DNA of 64,000 nucleotides from Sphingopyxis sp. 113P3 (GTDB lineage Bacteria > Pseudomonadota > Alphaproteobacteria > Sphingomonadales > Sphingomonadaceae), in assembly GCF_001278035.1 (NCBI RefSeq), contig NZ_CP009452.1, forward strand, positions 1,211,501-1,275,500. Reading direction: 5' to 3'. Positions 1 to 8,541 of this stretch are shown here, one piece after another. A program made the position numbers and the translations under genes. Under the pieces are notes generated by a model that worked only from the letters and a program-made list of their open reading frames with translations, had not been told where the DNA came from and did not search any database. Position 1 is the stretch's first letter; each line of letters begins with the position of its first letter.

Positions 1-556
1 CGGGCATGGCTACCGCTTCGTGTCCGATGCCGCGGACGTGGCATACCCCCGGCCTGATCCGCCGCCGCTGCGGCGTCGCCGGCATTTCACGATCGCGTTG
101 GCTGTGATTGCCGGGGCCTGTGCGTTCGCCAGCATCTATGCTCACCGGACTGCCCCCACGGAACAGCCTCTCAAGATTGGCGAAGCGCCCGATGTCATTG
201 GCCGCATATTGTGGGTCGACGATCATCCCGAAAACAATGTGGAAGAGAAGCGCTTTCTCGAAGGACAGCGGATGGCCGTCTACAATGTCACATCGAGCGA
301 CGATGCACTCAAACTGCTCGCCATGTATCGCTATGACGCGGTGATTTCCGACATGGGGCGGAATGGCAATCCACTCGCCGGACTTGATTTGGTCAAGGCG
401 ATGCGCGCGCGCGGCGATCATACGCCCTTCTATCTCTACACGATTCTGCCTTCGCGGGCGCAGCGCGATCTGCTGGCGCAGCATGGTGGACAGGGCGTCG
501 CGGTGACATCGGAAGGGCTTTATAGCTTCCTCCTTCCGGCGGGAGCCGATCGCTAG
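1..556 (+). CDS. Membrane-anchored winged-helix regulator with C-terminal pseudo-receiver domain (5' end outside window)
   Basis: The frame is open from the left edge, and its first visible residues (GHGYRFV) are the typical end of an OmpR/ToxR winged-helix DNA-binding domain. A basic stretch (RRRR) and one hydrophobic segment of about 20 residues follow, then a receiver-like fold: an acidic pair in ILWVDDHPEN, a candidate acceptor Asp in VISDMGR and a Thr in FYLYTILPS. The Lys expected after strand 5 is not apparent (GVAVTSEG), so it is probably a pseudo-receiver. By positive-inside topology the receiver would lie outside the cytoplasm, unlike ordinary response regulators. A second membrane-anchored winged-helix gene follows directly. 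ToxR-like gene control is inferred. Confidence 0.7.
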   Translation, partial: GHGYRFVSDAADVAYPRPDPPPLRRRRHFTIALAVIAGACAFASIYAHRTAPTEQPLKIGEAPDVIGRILWVDDHPENNVEEKRFLEGQRMAVYNVTSSDDALKLLAMYRYDAVISDMGRNGNPLAGLDLVKAMRARGDHTPFYLYTILPSRAQRDLLAQHGGQGVAVTSEGLYSFLLPAGADR

Positions 557-606
557 TCGAGGTAGCGTTTCATTGTGCGTTGCCGAATTACGGTTATGAA
601 AAGCGC

Positions 607-2445
607 ATGGGGGCGGAAGACATCCAATACAGCAAGTGGCGCTTTGGCCACGTCCTGTTCGACGAAACTGGCGGAAAGCTGGCGATCAATGGACAGGCGG
701 TCGAAATTGACCGCAATTGCGCCGCCCTGCTTGCCGCTCTGCTGCGCCGCGCGGGCGAACCGCTGGGCAAGGATGAATTGCTCGAAATCGGCTGGCCGGG
801 GCGCATTGTCCACGAGAACTCGCTCGCCAAAGCAATCAGCCGGCTACGCCAGGCGCTCGGCGAGGATGGCGCGCGCGTCGAGGCGGTCTATGGTAGCGGC
901 TATCGGCTGACAGGGCCGGTCAAGCGCCTCGAAGCCCTGCCTCCAGAGGCGCTGGAAACCAGCGGGGTGGTCCGGCGTTTTCGCGCGCACCTGTTCGGCG
1001 ACCGTCGGCGGGCGATGATGACGTGCGCCATCACTATTGCCAGCCTCAGTCTTCTCGTCGCCGGGCTGGCCACATGGTGGGCGATGACTGCGCGGGCGCA
1101 GCTTGCCGAACAGGAGCGCGAGGTCGAAGTACTCCTGACCTTTTTATCGTCTGACGTGCTCGCGGCAGCCGACCCTTATGCGGTGGGCTATCAGAATCAA
1201 TCGCTACGCCAGGCCGTCGAGCGGACGGCCGCGACGATGGATAACCGGCTGCGCGATGACCCCGAGACGCGCGTCATGCTTCACCGCACCATTGCGCAGG
1301 CCTTTTCGGGCTGGGGCGAATATGAAAAGGCGGTCAACCATTTCGATCGCGCGCAAATGCTCAGCGTGCGACTTCATGGCGTTTACGCGCGCCAGAACGT
1401 CCCGATAGATATCGGGCTGTGCCAGAATTTGCGCCTCGCCGGCGAAACGCGGCGCGCGGAACGCATCTGCCGGCGTGCCGAACAGGTGGCACGCGACACG
1501 CGATCGCCGCTGCTCGGCGCCGCGCAGACGGTGCGCGCCAAACTCCAGTTCGAGATCGGCGAATATGATCGCGCCGCCACGGCATTGGCCGGTGTACTGC
1601 AAAAGTCGCAAGGACTGTCATCGGCCGAACGCGCCGATGCGGAGTGGTTCTACGCTCTTTCGTTGCGCAAGCTTGCTCGCTTCGACCTGGCTGATGGAGC
1701 GTTCCGGCGCCATCTGACCATCCGCCAGACGACAATGGGCGCATCGCATCCGCTCACCGCCTGGGCGCATGCCGATTACGGCGACTTTCTGGTGGCGGCT
1801 GGCGATTTCGCTAAGGCCGAACAGCATCTTGCTGCGGCGCAGAAGGTCTTCGACGCTGCGCTCGGACCCGACCATCCCGAATCGCTCTCGCCCGCCTACA
1901 GCCGCGCGGTCGCCGCGCTGTGGCGCCGCGACTGGACGGGCGCGCGCTCGATCCTGCACCCGTTGCTCGCGCGCTATCGCGAAACGCTGGGTTCGGACCA
2001 TTTCTGGACGCTTTACGTGATGAGTGAATTGGCGCTGGCTGAGGCGCAGATAGGTGAATCGGGGGATGCCGAGGCCCTGCTGCGCGAGGCGCGGCAGACC
2101 GGTGCGCGGGTGCTCTACGGCCGCGAAGGCAAGGCGGCGCATTTCCATATGCGCTGGGCGCGCGCGCTGATCGCACTTGGCAAGGCCGACGAGGCCGAGG
2201 ATGAACGCCGCCGCGCGCTTGAGGCAATGGACCGTGCTGGCTTCATGCCCGATCATCCCTGGCGCGCCCGGCTGCATTGCCTGTCGGCACGGATCGCGCT
2301 GGTGCGCGGCGAAGAGGCGGCCGTATTACCCGCAGGGCGCGCTTGCCTGTCGGCCCTTGGCGCTGCCGACCGCCTTCCCTCCACCTATCCGGCGTTGGCA
2401 GAAGCGAAAGTGCTTGCTGGTGTGGATCTGAGCGCGATGCAGTGA
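607..2445 (+). CDS. CadC/ToxR-type winged-helix transmembrane regulator with TPR-like periplasmic domain
   Basis: A 612-residue protein. Residues about 11-103 form an OmpR-type winged helix (ends VYGSGYRL), residues about 137-160 form one membrane helix preceded by RRR, and the remainder is alpha-helical and TPR-like (repeated YxxA/ALxxLG patterns). ToxR/CadC proteins bind DNA from the membrane and sense conditions through the outer domain; here the outer part would be a protein-interaction scaffold. I chose ATG 607; a TTG lies nine codons upstream in frame. It starts about 50 bases after the preceding regulator and is followed by a 157-base leader with repeated motifs and then the secreted-protein array, whose regulation it may control (inference). 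Confidence 0.75.
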   Translation: MGAEDIQYSKWRFGHVLFDETGGKLAINGQAVEIDRNCAALLAALLRRAGEPLGKDELLEIGWPGRIVHENSLAKAISRLRQALGEDGARVEAVYGSGYRLTGPVKRLEALPPEALETSGVVRRFRAHLFGDRRRAMMTCAITIASLSLLVAGLATWWAMTARAQLAEQEREVEVLLTFLSSDVLAAADPYAVGYQNQSLRQAVERTAATMDNRLRDDPETRVMLHRTIAQAFSGWGEYEKAVNHFDRAQMLSVRLHGVYARQNVPIDIGLCQNLRLAGETRRAERICRRAEQVARDTRSPLLGAAQTVRAKLQFEIGEYDRAATALAGVLQKSQGLSSAERADAEWFYALSLRKLARFDLADGAFRRHLTIRQTTMGASHPLTAWAHADYGDFLVAAGDFAKAEQHLAAAQKVFDAALGPDHPESLSPAYSRAVAALWRRDWTGARSILHPLLARYRETLGSDHFWTLYVMSELALAEAQIGESGDAEALLREARQTGARVLYGREGKAAHFHMRWARALIALGKADEAEDERRRALEAMDRAGFMPDHPWRARLHCLSARIALVRGEEAAVLPAGRACLSALGAADRLPSTYPALAEAKVLAGVDLSAMQ

Positions 2446-2460
2446 TGCCACATTAAGCAT

Positions 2461-2544
2461 CTGAAAAATCGTTCAATTCATAATTTTCAGAATCTCCGGG
2501 AAAGAAATTTCAGCCTTTTTCAACGGCGGGGCAAAGATTTTCAG
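2461..2544 (+). promoter_or_regulatory. Repeated TTTCAG motifs, candidate operator of the secreted-protein array
   Basis: The leader holds three direct copies of a nine-base motif, AATTTTCAG (2482-2490), AAATTTCAG (2505-2513) and GATTTTCAG (2536-2544), plus one inverted copy CTGAAAAAT (2461-2469). Offsets between the direct copies are 23 and 31 bases, close to two and three helical turns. OmpR-family winged helices usually bind tandem direct repeats, and two such regulators lie just upstream. Binding is inferred. Confidence 0.45.
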
Positions 2545-2602
2545 AGCGGCGGACATGATCCTTCCCTTCGTGGCGTAGAAAGCGCTGAATGGGAGATGTC
2601 CG

Positions 2603-2980
2603 GTGAATTCAACAAAGAAGATGATTGCAGCCGCAGGCTTGGCGGCCGCCATTGCGGTCGGCGCCGGCGTGGCATCAGCGCAATCCGACCCGTTGGTCCC
2701 GATTTCAGGGTCGCAAATATCCTATTGGGCGGTCAGCGAGCGGGAAGCGTGCCTCGTCGCGACACGCAATCCGTCGCCCGCTGGACTGCGCTCATTCGAG
2801 GCAGGAAGCTGCTCCTGCACTTCGAGACCGAGGCCTGGCGGTAGTGGCCGCATGAAGGAATATCAGTGCCGGGCGTCCTTCAATGGCATGGTCCGGCAGT
2901 CCAGACATGATGGGCTGATGCGCGCCATCGAGCAGGCCAAGGCCGCGCGACGCGACGGCAGGGGGACATCTTCGCGCTGA
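2603..2980 (+). CDS. Small secreted CxC protein, paralogue 1 of 3
   Basis: A 125-residue protein with a signal peptide (basic MNSTKK, Ala-rich core, cleavage after ASA). The GTG start is supported by GGGAG seven bases upstream; an ATG at 2621 would lose the basic n-region. The mature part has four Cys in the pattern Cys, then Cys-Ser-Cys, then YQCR, which recurs in the next two genes (GCTC...YRCR and SCDC...HRCK). Two disulfides and an envelope location are inferred. First gene of the array; its stop overlaps the next start. I do not recognise the family, and no catalytic motif is visible. Confidence 0.7.
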   Translation: MNSTKKMIAAAGLAAAIAVGAGVASAQSDPLVPISGSQISYWAVSEREACLVATRNPSPAGLRSFEAGSCSCTSRPRPGGSGRMKEYQCRASFNGMVRQSRHDGLMRAIEQAKAARRDGRGTSSR

Positions 2981-3276
2981 TGGTTATGCGCATTGCCTTT
3001 GTCATGGTCGCCTCGGCCCCACTCGCACTGTGGTTTGGTCCCGCCGCTGCGCAGGATGCGCGCTGGGCGGTGCGGACGGCCGATGCCCAAGGGCGCAGCG
3101 AGGGGGGCGGCTGCGCCGCGGCACGGACACGGGCGATGGACGAGGCGCGCAAATATCTGGGGCTGAACATCCGGGGCTGCACCTGTGCCCCGATCGCATC
3201 GAAGGGCGACGGGCCCTCGGCGGTCTATCGCTGCCGGGTGACCTACGAGGTTCTGGTTCGGACGAGTTCAAACTGA
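2980..3276 (+). CDS. Small secreted CxC protein, paralogue 2 of 3
   Basis: A 98-residue protein with a clear signal peptide ending near AAAQ. The mature chain has four Cys: GGGCAAA, GCTC and YRCRV. The segment from the first Cys (A-rich helix, RKYLGLNIRGCTC, aromatic, YRCRVTY) lines up with the next gene ([26 protein letters not shown]), so the two are tandem paralogues. The start codon overlaps the preceding stop, implying translational coupling. Probably a disulfide-stabilised envelope protein; function unknown. Confidence 0.7.
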   Translation: MVMRIAFVMVASAPLALWFGPAAAQDARWAVRTADAQGRSEGGGCAAARTRAMDEARKYLGLNIRGCTCAPIASKGDGPSAVYRCRVTYEVLVRTSSN

Positions 3277-3291
3277 AGGAGGGAAACTGTT

Positions 3292-3588
3292 ATGAGACAG
3301 ACATTTATCGCCACGGCCGCTCTGGGTGTTCTCGCATTTTCCGGCACCGTTATGGCTCAGGGCGGCAGCGACAATTATATTCACGCTGGAGCTGTCGGCG
3401 TATCCCCAGGCGATGCGTGTGAAAAAGCCAAGGATAATGCGCGCAAGCGGCTGCTAGACACCGAGCTTCGGGGATTTAGTTCTTGCGATTGTGGTCCGTC
3501 GGGCTGGAGCAAGAACTCGAAATATCAACATCGCTGCAAAGTCACCGCCTATTACCGACCCATCGATCAGGGCGGCGTGCAGCGGTGA
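3292..3588 (+). CDS. Small secreted CxC protein, paralogue 3 of 3
   Basis: A 98-residue protein with a signal peptide cleaved near VMAQ and a strong Shine-Dalgarno (AAGGAGGG) ahead of ATG 3292. It shows the same four-Cys layout as the two genes before it: DACEKA, SCDC and HRCK near the C terminus. The alignment [17 protein letters not shown] with RKYLGLNIRGCTC supports tandem duplication. It lies 15 bases after the previous gene. Predicted secreted or periplasmic; function unknown. Confidence 0.7.
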   Translation: MRQTFIATAALGVLAFSGTVMAQGGSDNYIHAGAVGVSPGDACEKAKDNARKRLLDTELRGFSSCDCGPSGWSKNSKYQHRCKVTAYYRPIDQGGVQR

Positions 3589-3593
3589 TTGCC

Positions 3594-4013
3594 ATGAAGC
3601 AACCGCGCCTTGTCTTGGCGGTGACCTGTAGCATCGCAGCGCTAGCGGTTATCGCTGCGATGCCCGCATCCGCCCAATCGCTGTCCGATGGCGACTACGA
3701 ACAATGCTCGGTCTATCGCGACGGGCGTTTCATCGGGCACGACAGCGTGTGTCTGGAGCGCAAGCGCGCAGCGATCCGGCGGTTGGAGGAGGATGACGGC
3801 TATCGCCCCCGCTATCGGCGCGGGGGTTACGACAGCCGTTACTCCAGTGCCTATCGCTGTCCGCACTGGGCCAACGGCGGACGCGGTTACAATGCCACCT
3901 GGTATTCGGATGGACGCTCGCCGTCACTCACGGGCATCTACACCTATGACGCGACGCTCGACGGCCGCCCCTGCATTCCGCACCCGACCTACCATGGTTC
4001 GGGTTATCCATGA
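3594..4013 (+). CDS. Secreted Tyr/Arg/Gly-rich protein of unknown function
   Basis: A 139-residue protein whose signal peptide ends at MPASAQ. The ATG at 3594 is chosen because the longer upstream extension lacks signal-peptide character. The mature part contains [10 protein letters not shown], a low-complexity basic/aromatic segment ([15 protein letters not shown]) and two later Cys. It lies five bases after the preceding gene, and its stop overlaps the next start (ATGA at 4010). Probably periplasmic or surface-located. I do not recognise a family. Confidence 0.65.
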   Translation: MKQPRLVLAVTCSIAALAVIAAMPASAQSLSDGDYEQCSVYRDGRFIGHDSVCLERKRAAIRRLEEDDGYRPRYRRGGYDSRYSSAYRCPHWANGGRGYNATWYSDGRSPSLTGIYTYDATLDGRPCIPHPTYHGSGYP

Positions 4014-4441
4014 GGAAATCCATGATGATGCGCTTTGCCAAGCAATACCTCGCGGCGGCGGTTGCCGTCGTCCTGCTTCCCGTGCCCGCGCAGGCGGAAA
4101 CGGCGGCCGAGATCGACGCTCTCCTGAAGGATATCCACGAAAAGGACATTGAATCGTTCAACTACTGCGCGCTCGACAATGACAATGAAGTGTCGAAACT
4201 CTGCGGCCAGAATGCTGGGGCTGTCGTGTGCGACCTTCATGCCATCATGATCATCGCCGACGGGAGCGGTCTGGCAAGGCGATACGCGTCCGATGTTGCC
4301 GATTTGACAAGGATCGTCGGCAGGAATGCTGACTATCTCAACGAACTGATCGACCACGGATATATGGAAGACACCGGCAAGATGTCCAATCGGACGTTAC
4401 GCCAATATTGCCAGCGTATTCAGGCTGTCGCCATTCCCTAG
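4010..4441 (+). CDS. Secreted helical protein of unknown function
   Basis: A 143-residue protein with a signal peptide (MRKSMMMRF start, cleavage near AQAE). The mature part is predicted mostly helical, with Cys residues in [20 protein letters not shown] and QYCQRI. The start overlaps the upstream stop by four bases (ATGA), so translation is probably coupled. No catalytic motif or known domain is apparent. Confidence 0.65.
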   Translation: MRKSMMMRFAKQYLAAAVAVVLLPVPAQAETAAEIDALLKDIHEKDIESFNYCALDNDNEVSKLCGQNAGAVVCDLHAIMIIADGSGLARRYASDVADLTRIVGRNADYLNELIDHGYMEDTGKMSNRTLRQYCQRIQAVAIP

Positions 4442-4468
4442 ACGCGTTGAGTTTCTGGGGAGCGTCCG

Positions 4469-5686
4469 ATGCTATCGAACCCTATCATACGGGCCTTCAT
4501 GCTGGCTGCAATCGGGCTCGGCATTACCGGCGGTGCGGACGCGCATGCTCAGCCCGCCATGTCCCTCATTCCCTCTCCCTGGAGCGGCGGCATGTCCGCC
4601 GCCGACCAGGCGGCGTCGGCGGCGAAGCGACCCGCGCTTGCCGACGCCAACTGGAATCACGAAGTCTGCGTTGTCGCCTATTCCTTCGAAGGCGTACCTG
4701 AAGAGGTCGCTCGACGCAGGGCGGTGTTGCAACGCACGCACAAAGAGAACGCAGCGCAGGCCGAACAACGCCGCCAGCTGGCCGCTCTGGAGCATCAGGC
4801 AGCCGAGCACTTGCCCAATATCCCCAAGTGCAAAGGGCAGTTCTTTCGCCCGGCGCTGGAAAGCCTGTGCGACTTTCAGGTCGGCGACAACCGCTTCTGC
4901 GCGCAGCTTGCAGGTCCCGCGCTCCCCGGTGTCGAACTGGTTGAGGATCGGGCAGAGTTCGTTCGCGGTCTTGCCTGGAACAAGGTCGGCAATCTGTTCT
5001 CCAAACGCGTCGCCTTTGAGCCGGCGCCATGGGCCACATCGGACGACCGCGGCGTTGATCTGTCAAAGCAGGCGGAAAGTGGCATCGCCTATATCGCCGC
5101 GACCAACAAGGCGGTGAAGCACGCCGACGGGAGCCCGATCGGGCAAGGCCTCGGGCAATGGGCGTTCAGCATCGAAATGCTCCGCCTGCCTTGGCGTGAG
5201 CTGGAACCGGATCGGATCGTGTTCGCCGGGGACGTCGCTGTCAGGACCGGGATGACCGCCGCCATCGGGCGCTACACCCAGTTTCCGCGCCTGCACTTCC
5301 AGGCCCATATGTTCGATGTGCTGCTGGAGAGTGAATCCGCTACGCTCGGTGTCGAGATGCTGGACGGGACGCATCGCGAACTCGGCGCGCCGGCCTGGTT
5401 CGAGCCGATTGCCGACGGAGCCCCCGCCTTCTATTCGAGTTTCGCCAGCTATCGCATCCACGCCGTCGCACTGCCGTCGGCGGAGGAGATGCAAATGATC
5501 CTCGACCCGCAAGCCGCCTTTCTCACTGCCAGCTTCGCGATGCGACTGGAGGACGGACGGATCGACACGGTGACGCTGCGCACTCCGCTGACCGGCATCG
5601 CCGAAGCGTGGAAAGCAATGAACGCTGCCAATCTGAAGGCGCACCGGCGAATCCGGCGGGCAGAGCGGGCGGCGGAAGGCGGGTAA
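4469..5686 (+). CDS. Secreted protein of unknown function (405 aa)
   Basis: Starts at ATG 4469 after a GGGGAG motif, with a signal peptide ending near DAHAQ. The mature protein has an N-terminal helical stretch rich in Gln, Ala and Arg (about residues 80-115), which may be a short coiled coil, and then alternating beta-rich segments up to a basic C terminus (RRIRRAERAAEGG). Cys pairs occur in CKGQF...LCDFQVGDNRFC. I do not recognise a domain. It sits 27 bases after the previous gene and 22 before a lipoprotein gene, so it belongs to the same array. Confidence 0.65.
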   Translation: MLSNPIIRAFMLAAIGLGITGGADAHAQPAMSLIPSPWSGGMSAADQAASAAKRPALADANWNHEVCVVAYSFEGVPEEVARRRAVLQRTHKENAAQAEQRRQLAALEHQAAEHLPNIPKCKGQFFRPALESLCDFQVGDNRFCAQLAGPALPGVELVEDRAEFVRGLAWNKVGNLFSKRVAFEPAPWATSDDRGVDLSKQAESGIAYIAATNKAVKHADGSPIGQGLGQWAFSIEMLRLPWRELEPDRIVFAGDVAVRTGMTAAIGRYTQFPRLHFQAHMFDVLLESESATLGVEMLDGTHRELGAPAWFEPIADGAPAFYSSFASYRIHAVALPSAEEMQMILDPQAAFLTASFAMRLEDGRIDTVTLRTPLTGIAEAWKAMNAANLKAHRRIRRAERAAEGG

Positions 5687-5708
5687 CAATGAGAGTTGGG
5701 GGAAAGGC

Positions 5709-6779
5709 ATGATCGCTCTTTGGAAAAACAGGCGACGCTGCGCCATACTGGCCGCGCTTGTGTTGCTTTCGGTTGCGGCATGCTCGGATGACGGGGCGGA
5801 GGGAGCTGCCAGTGGAGCGCTGACCGCACCGCAGCAAGTGGCGGATGCAAAGGGCGGCGATGGGGCCAACACCGAGACAGCCGATCACGCCCGTTCGGTG
5901 CGTATCGGCGCCGCACGCTCCGATTTCGGACGATGCGAGCCGATCGGACGGGTCGGCAACCTGCCAGGCGGTGACGATAATTTCCTGGCTGTGCGCGCGG
6001 GACCGAGCAGCAAAGCACAGGAGCTTGCGCGGCTCCGCGATGGTGCGCGCATTTATCTTTGCGACCGGAACGAAAATGGCCGGTGGCTTGGCGTGGTCTA
6101 TCGGTCGAACGGACAGCTCCCCAAAGGCGATAGCTGCAATCTTCGCGAGTCCGGGGGGGCGCTTGCCGCCGTTGGTGAATGCCGTCTGGGATGGGTTTCC
6201 GCGCGATATGTGATGACCGAACGGCATGTCGATGAGGGCGGCCAGCCGCTTGCGACACGCGCTTTGCCGGTGCGCGAGACGGAAGCGAATAGTGGCGAAC
6301 GGCCTGATGCGGCGGAGACGGTCGCTTACATCGGGGACCAATGTATTGGTCAGTTGTTCTATGATTGGGATGATGAAATAAAGGACCAGTGGCGAGATCG
6401 TATCGCGAAGAAAATCGAGTACGATAGCGACCGTAGGTACATATCCATCATGCAAACAGACATTAGATCGGATGATATAGATGATCCGAATTATTTCGGT
6501 ATCATTAAATTTGACGCAAGGAAGGCATTTTTCAACATAGCTGAAGGAGATGATGTCAGCTCTATGAAACTCGCTCATGCCAAATACGTCAAAATATCAT
6601 GTATTTCCGGTGACTGCATGGCATGGAGCAGAACCGATGGCGACAGCGGAAAAACCTATGAGGGAAGGCAAGGCTCCAACACACTTGCTTGCAAGAACCC
6701 GGAGCGAGTCGTTCGCGCTCTCGAGCATTTGCAGTCCCTTGCTGGAGGGGGCATGCAGCATGATCCGTTCGCCGATTAA
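5709..6779 (+). CDS. Lipoprotein with bacterial SH3 (SH3b) domain
   Basis: A 356-residue protein with a lipobox (LSVAAC, lipidated Cys25), followed by a low-complexity Ala/Gly linker. Residues about 70-170 resemble an SH3b domain: FLAVRAGPSS, then LARLRDGARIYLC, GRWLGVVY and GWVSARYV. SH3b domains typically bind peptidoglycan stem peptides or other envelope ligands. The 3' part (from about base 6300) is visibly AT-richer than its neighbours. The stop lies 20 bases inside the next gene. Anchoring to an envelope membrane and a ligand-binding role are inferred. Confidence 0.7.
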   Translation: MIALWKNRRRCAILAALVLLSVAACSDDGAEGAASGALTAPQQVADAKGGDGANTETADHARSVRIGAARSDFGRCEPIGRVGNLPGGDDNFLAVRAGPSSKAQELARLRDGARIYLCDRNENGRWLGVVYRSNGQLPKGDSCNLRESGGALAAVGECRLGWVSARYVMTERHVDEGGQPLATRALPVRETEANSGERPDAAETVAYIGDQCIGQLFYDWDDEIKDQWRDRIAKKIEYDSDRRYISIMQTDIRSDDIDDPNYFGIIKFDARKAFFNIAEGDDVSSMKLAHAKYVKISCISGDCMAWSRTDGDSGKTYEGRQGSNTLACKNPERVVRALEHLQSLAGGGMQHDPFAD

Positions 6780-8532
6780 CCGTCCGCCACGCCGGGGCAC
6801 TTTTGCCGCGACTGGCGCGATGCTCGCTCTCCTGCTCGCCGCGCCAGTGCATTCGAGTGAGTCCGGCAATGACGTTCCGGCAGATGGTTGGGGCTATCTC
6901 CATGCCCAGTGCATGCAGGAACGGGTCGCCGAGCCGCGCAATATCTGCGAGGTCGAGCTGAACGACGAACCCGTACTGGCGATCATCGTCAGCAATATCG
7001 TGCGTCTGGATGAAAAGTCTTTCGATCCCTACGCTCGCTTCACCGCAGAACTGAAGCGGCTCCACGGTTTGGATATGGAACCGCGCGAAGCGGGGCCGAT
7101 AGCGAACTGGGAATTTGCGGAAGCGGCGCAAGTTGAAGCCATGCGCATCACCCGCCGGGTTGAAAAGGGCAAGGTCGCCTTCCTCGCGCTGTCACTAGAA
7201 CCCGAGCGGCTGGCCGATGAGCCGAACGCCGAGGAGATGGAGCGAATGCCTCCGCCGCTTCCCAGCGTGGCGGCGGCGTGGCAGGACGAGACGCTGACCG
7301 TCTGGCGCACCGATACGGCTTGCGGACTGCGCGACAAGGACGGAAACGAGACTCTGCCACCGCTGGTGATCGATCCCTTTGGCGAGGCGGGAGAAGGCTG
7401 CCCGTTCCAGGTCGCGTCGGGCCATGGCCTCTACGCCTTTCATGTCGAGCGCAGCGGCACGATCTGCGGCGAGAAAGGCGTCTGCACGGAAATTTACGGC
7501 CCTGACGCGAATCAGATGCTTGTCGCCGATTATTCACCGAACCTGCTGACCGTCCACCGCGGCCTTCACAATCTTGGCCTACTGGTGACCGGCGATCGCG
7601 TCCAGCGGCTTTGGTCCTTTCCCGAGCGCCGTTACATCTCGGGTGCGCTGCCCTTTTTTGACCTGGGGCCGGACGAGCGCGTGCTCGTCGGCGACACCAC
7701 GATCCGCCACAACCGCGTGGCGGTGCCGTTCGAGCGCCACCGCTCGCCCGCCACGGAGCCCTTTGCGGATACCGCCGACGAATATGCGCTGTTCTTCCTC
7801 GATACACGGCGGTTCGAGGATGTGGTCTTGGCCGATCCGCTTGCTCTTGCCACGCCCGCCGAGCCGCCAGCCTTCACCCGATACGAGGCGGAGGCGATCG
7901 AACCCTGCGCCCATGAATCGGCCTGGCTGCTGAGTGCGGACCGGCGCGCCGAGCAATATCTAAAGAACAGCTATTACGAGTTCGACAAGCATTTCCGTGC
8001 TTTTACCGGATCGCTCGCGCGCGATATCGACGTGGCGAAGGCCGATCCCGCACGAGCTACTCGCATCGCGGAGCGGCTCGATGCGCTGATGCCGCGTCTC
8101 GCGCGCCTCTTGACCGGCGTGGCTGCCCCGGCGGACAGCCTTGCGGTGGCGCGGATTTCGGGGTCGTTCGAGTTCCAGTCACCCGAAGGCGTGCAGCCCG
8201 GCGACGGACACACCGCATGGCTGCGCGCCGCGCTGGCCGAGGAAATGGTGCTGGGCGAAGACCGTGCCGCCGCGGATGAGGCCGGCGAGCGCATCGATGC
8301 CTTCCTGACCTCGCTGGGCAAGCTGCGCTACGGACTGCGCCGGCTCGAAGCGCGGACGGATGGGCGTGATCGCGACGCGGATCTCGCCGCGTTGCACGGC
8401 GATGCACAGGCGCTGGTGCGCAATTGGCGCGACGGCTTCGACCCGGCTCTCAAGCAGGCGCTGTTCGACGCGGAACCGAGCTTGGCCGAGCGGCTCCACC
8501 GGCGTATCCGCGCCATGTGTCCGGAAAGCTAG
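6760..8532 (+). CDS. Large secreted protein, member of a three-gene envelope paralogue family
   Basis: The ATG at 6760 (GGAGGG upstream) gives a 590-residue protein with a signal peptide (MIRSPIN start, MLALLLAAPVHSSE core). It overlaps the preceding lipoprotein gene by 20 bases. The N-terminal about 400 residues look beta-rich and are unique. The C-terminal about 160 residues match the next two genes: PGDGHTAWLRAALAEEM aligns with PRGDHHTEYLAVALAEEF of the third, and the chain ends in the shared pattern W.DG..P.....F......L.ERL..R..A.C. No enzyme motif is recognised. It may be a fusion of a sensor or binding part to the family domain. Confidence 0.65.
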   Translation: MIRSPINRPPRRGTFAATGAMLALLLAAPVHSSESGNDVPADGWGYLHAQCMQERVAEPRNICEVELNDEPVLAIIVSNIVRLDEKSFDPYARFTAELKRLHGLDMEPREAGPIANWEFAEAAQVEAMRITRRVEKGKVAFLALSLEPERLADEPNAEEMERMPPPLPSVAAAWQDETLTVWRTDTACGLRDKDGNETLPPLVIDPFGEAGEGCPFQVASGHGLYAFHVERSGTICGEKGVCTEIYGPDANQMLVADYSPNLLTVHRGLHNLGLLVTGDRVQRLWSFPERRYISGALPFFDLGPDERVLVGDTTIRHNRVAVPFERHRSPATEPFADTADEYALFFLDTRRFEDVVLADPLALATPAEPPAFTRYEAEAIEPCAHESAWLLSADRRAEQYLKNSYYEFDKHFRAFTGSLARDIDVAKADPARATRIAERLDALMPRLARLLTGVAAPADSLAVARISGSFEFQSPEGVQPGDGHTAWLRAALAEEMVLGEDRAAADEAGERIDAFLTSLGKLRYGLRRLEARTDGRDRDADLAALHGDAQALVRNWRDGFDPALKQALFDAEPSLAERLHRRIRAMCPES

Positions 8533-8541
8533 GCCGTGGCC

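Noticed and set aside
1..2445. Interpretation of the two regulators as a two-component system
   Set aside because: No histidine kinase is present, and the receiver-like domain lacks an apparent conserved Lys and sits beyond a membrane helix.
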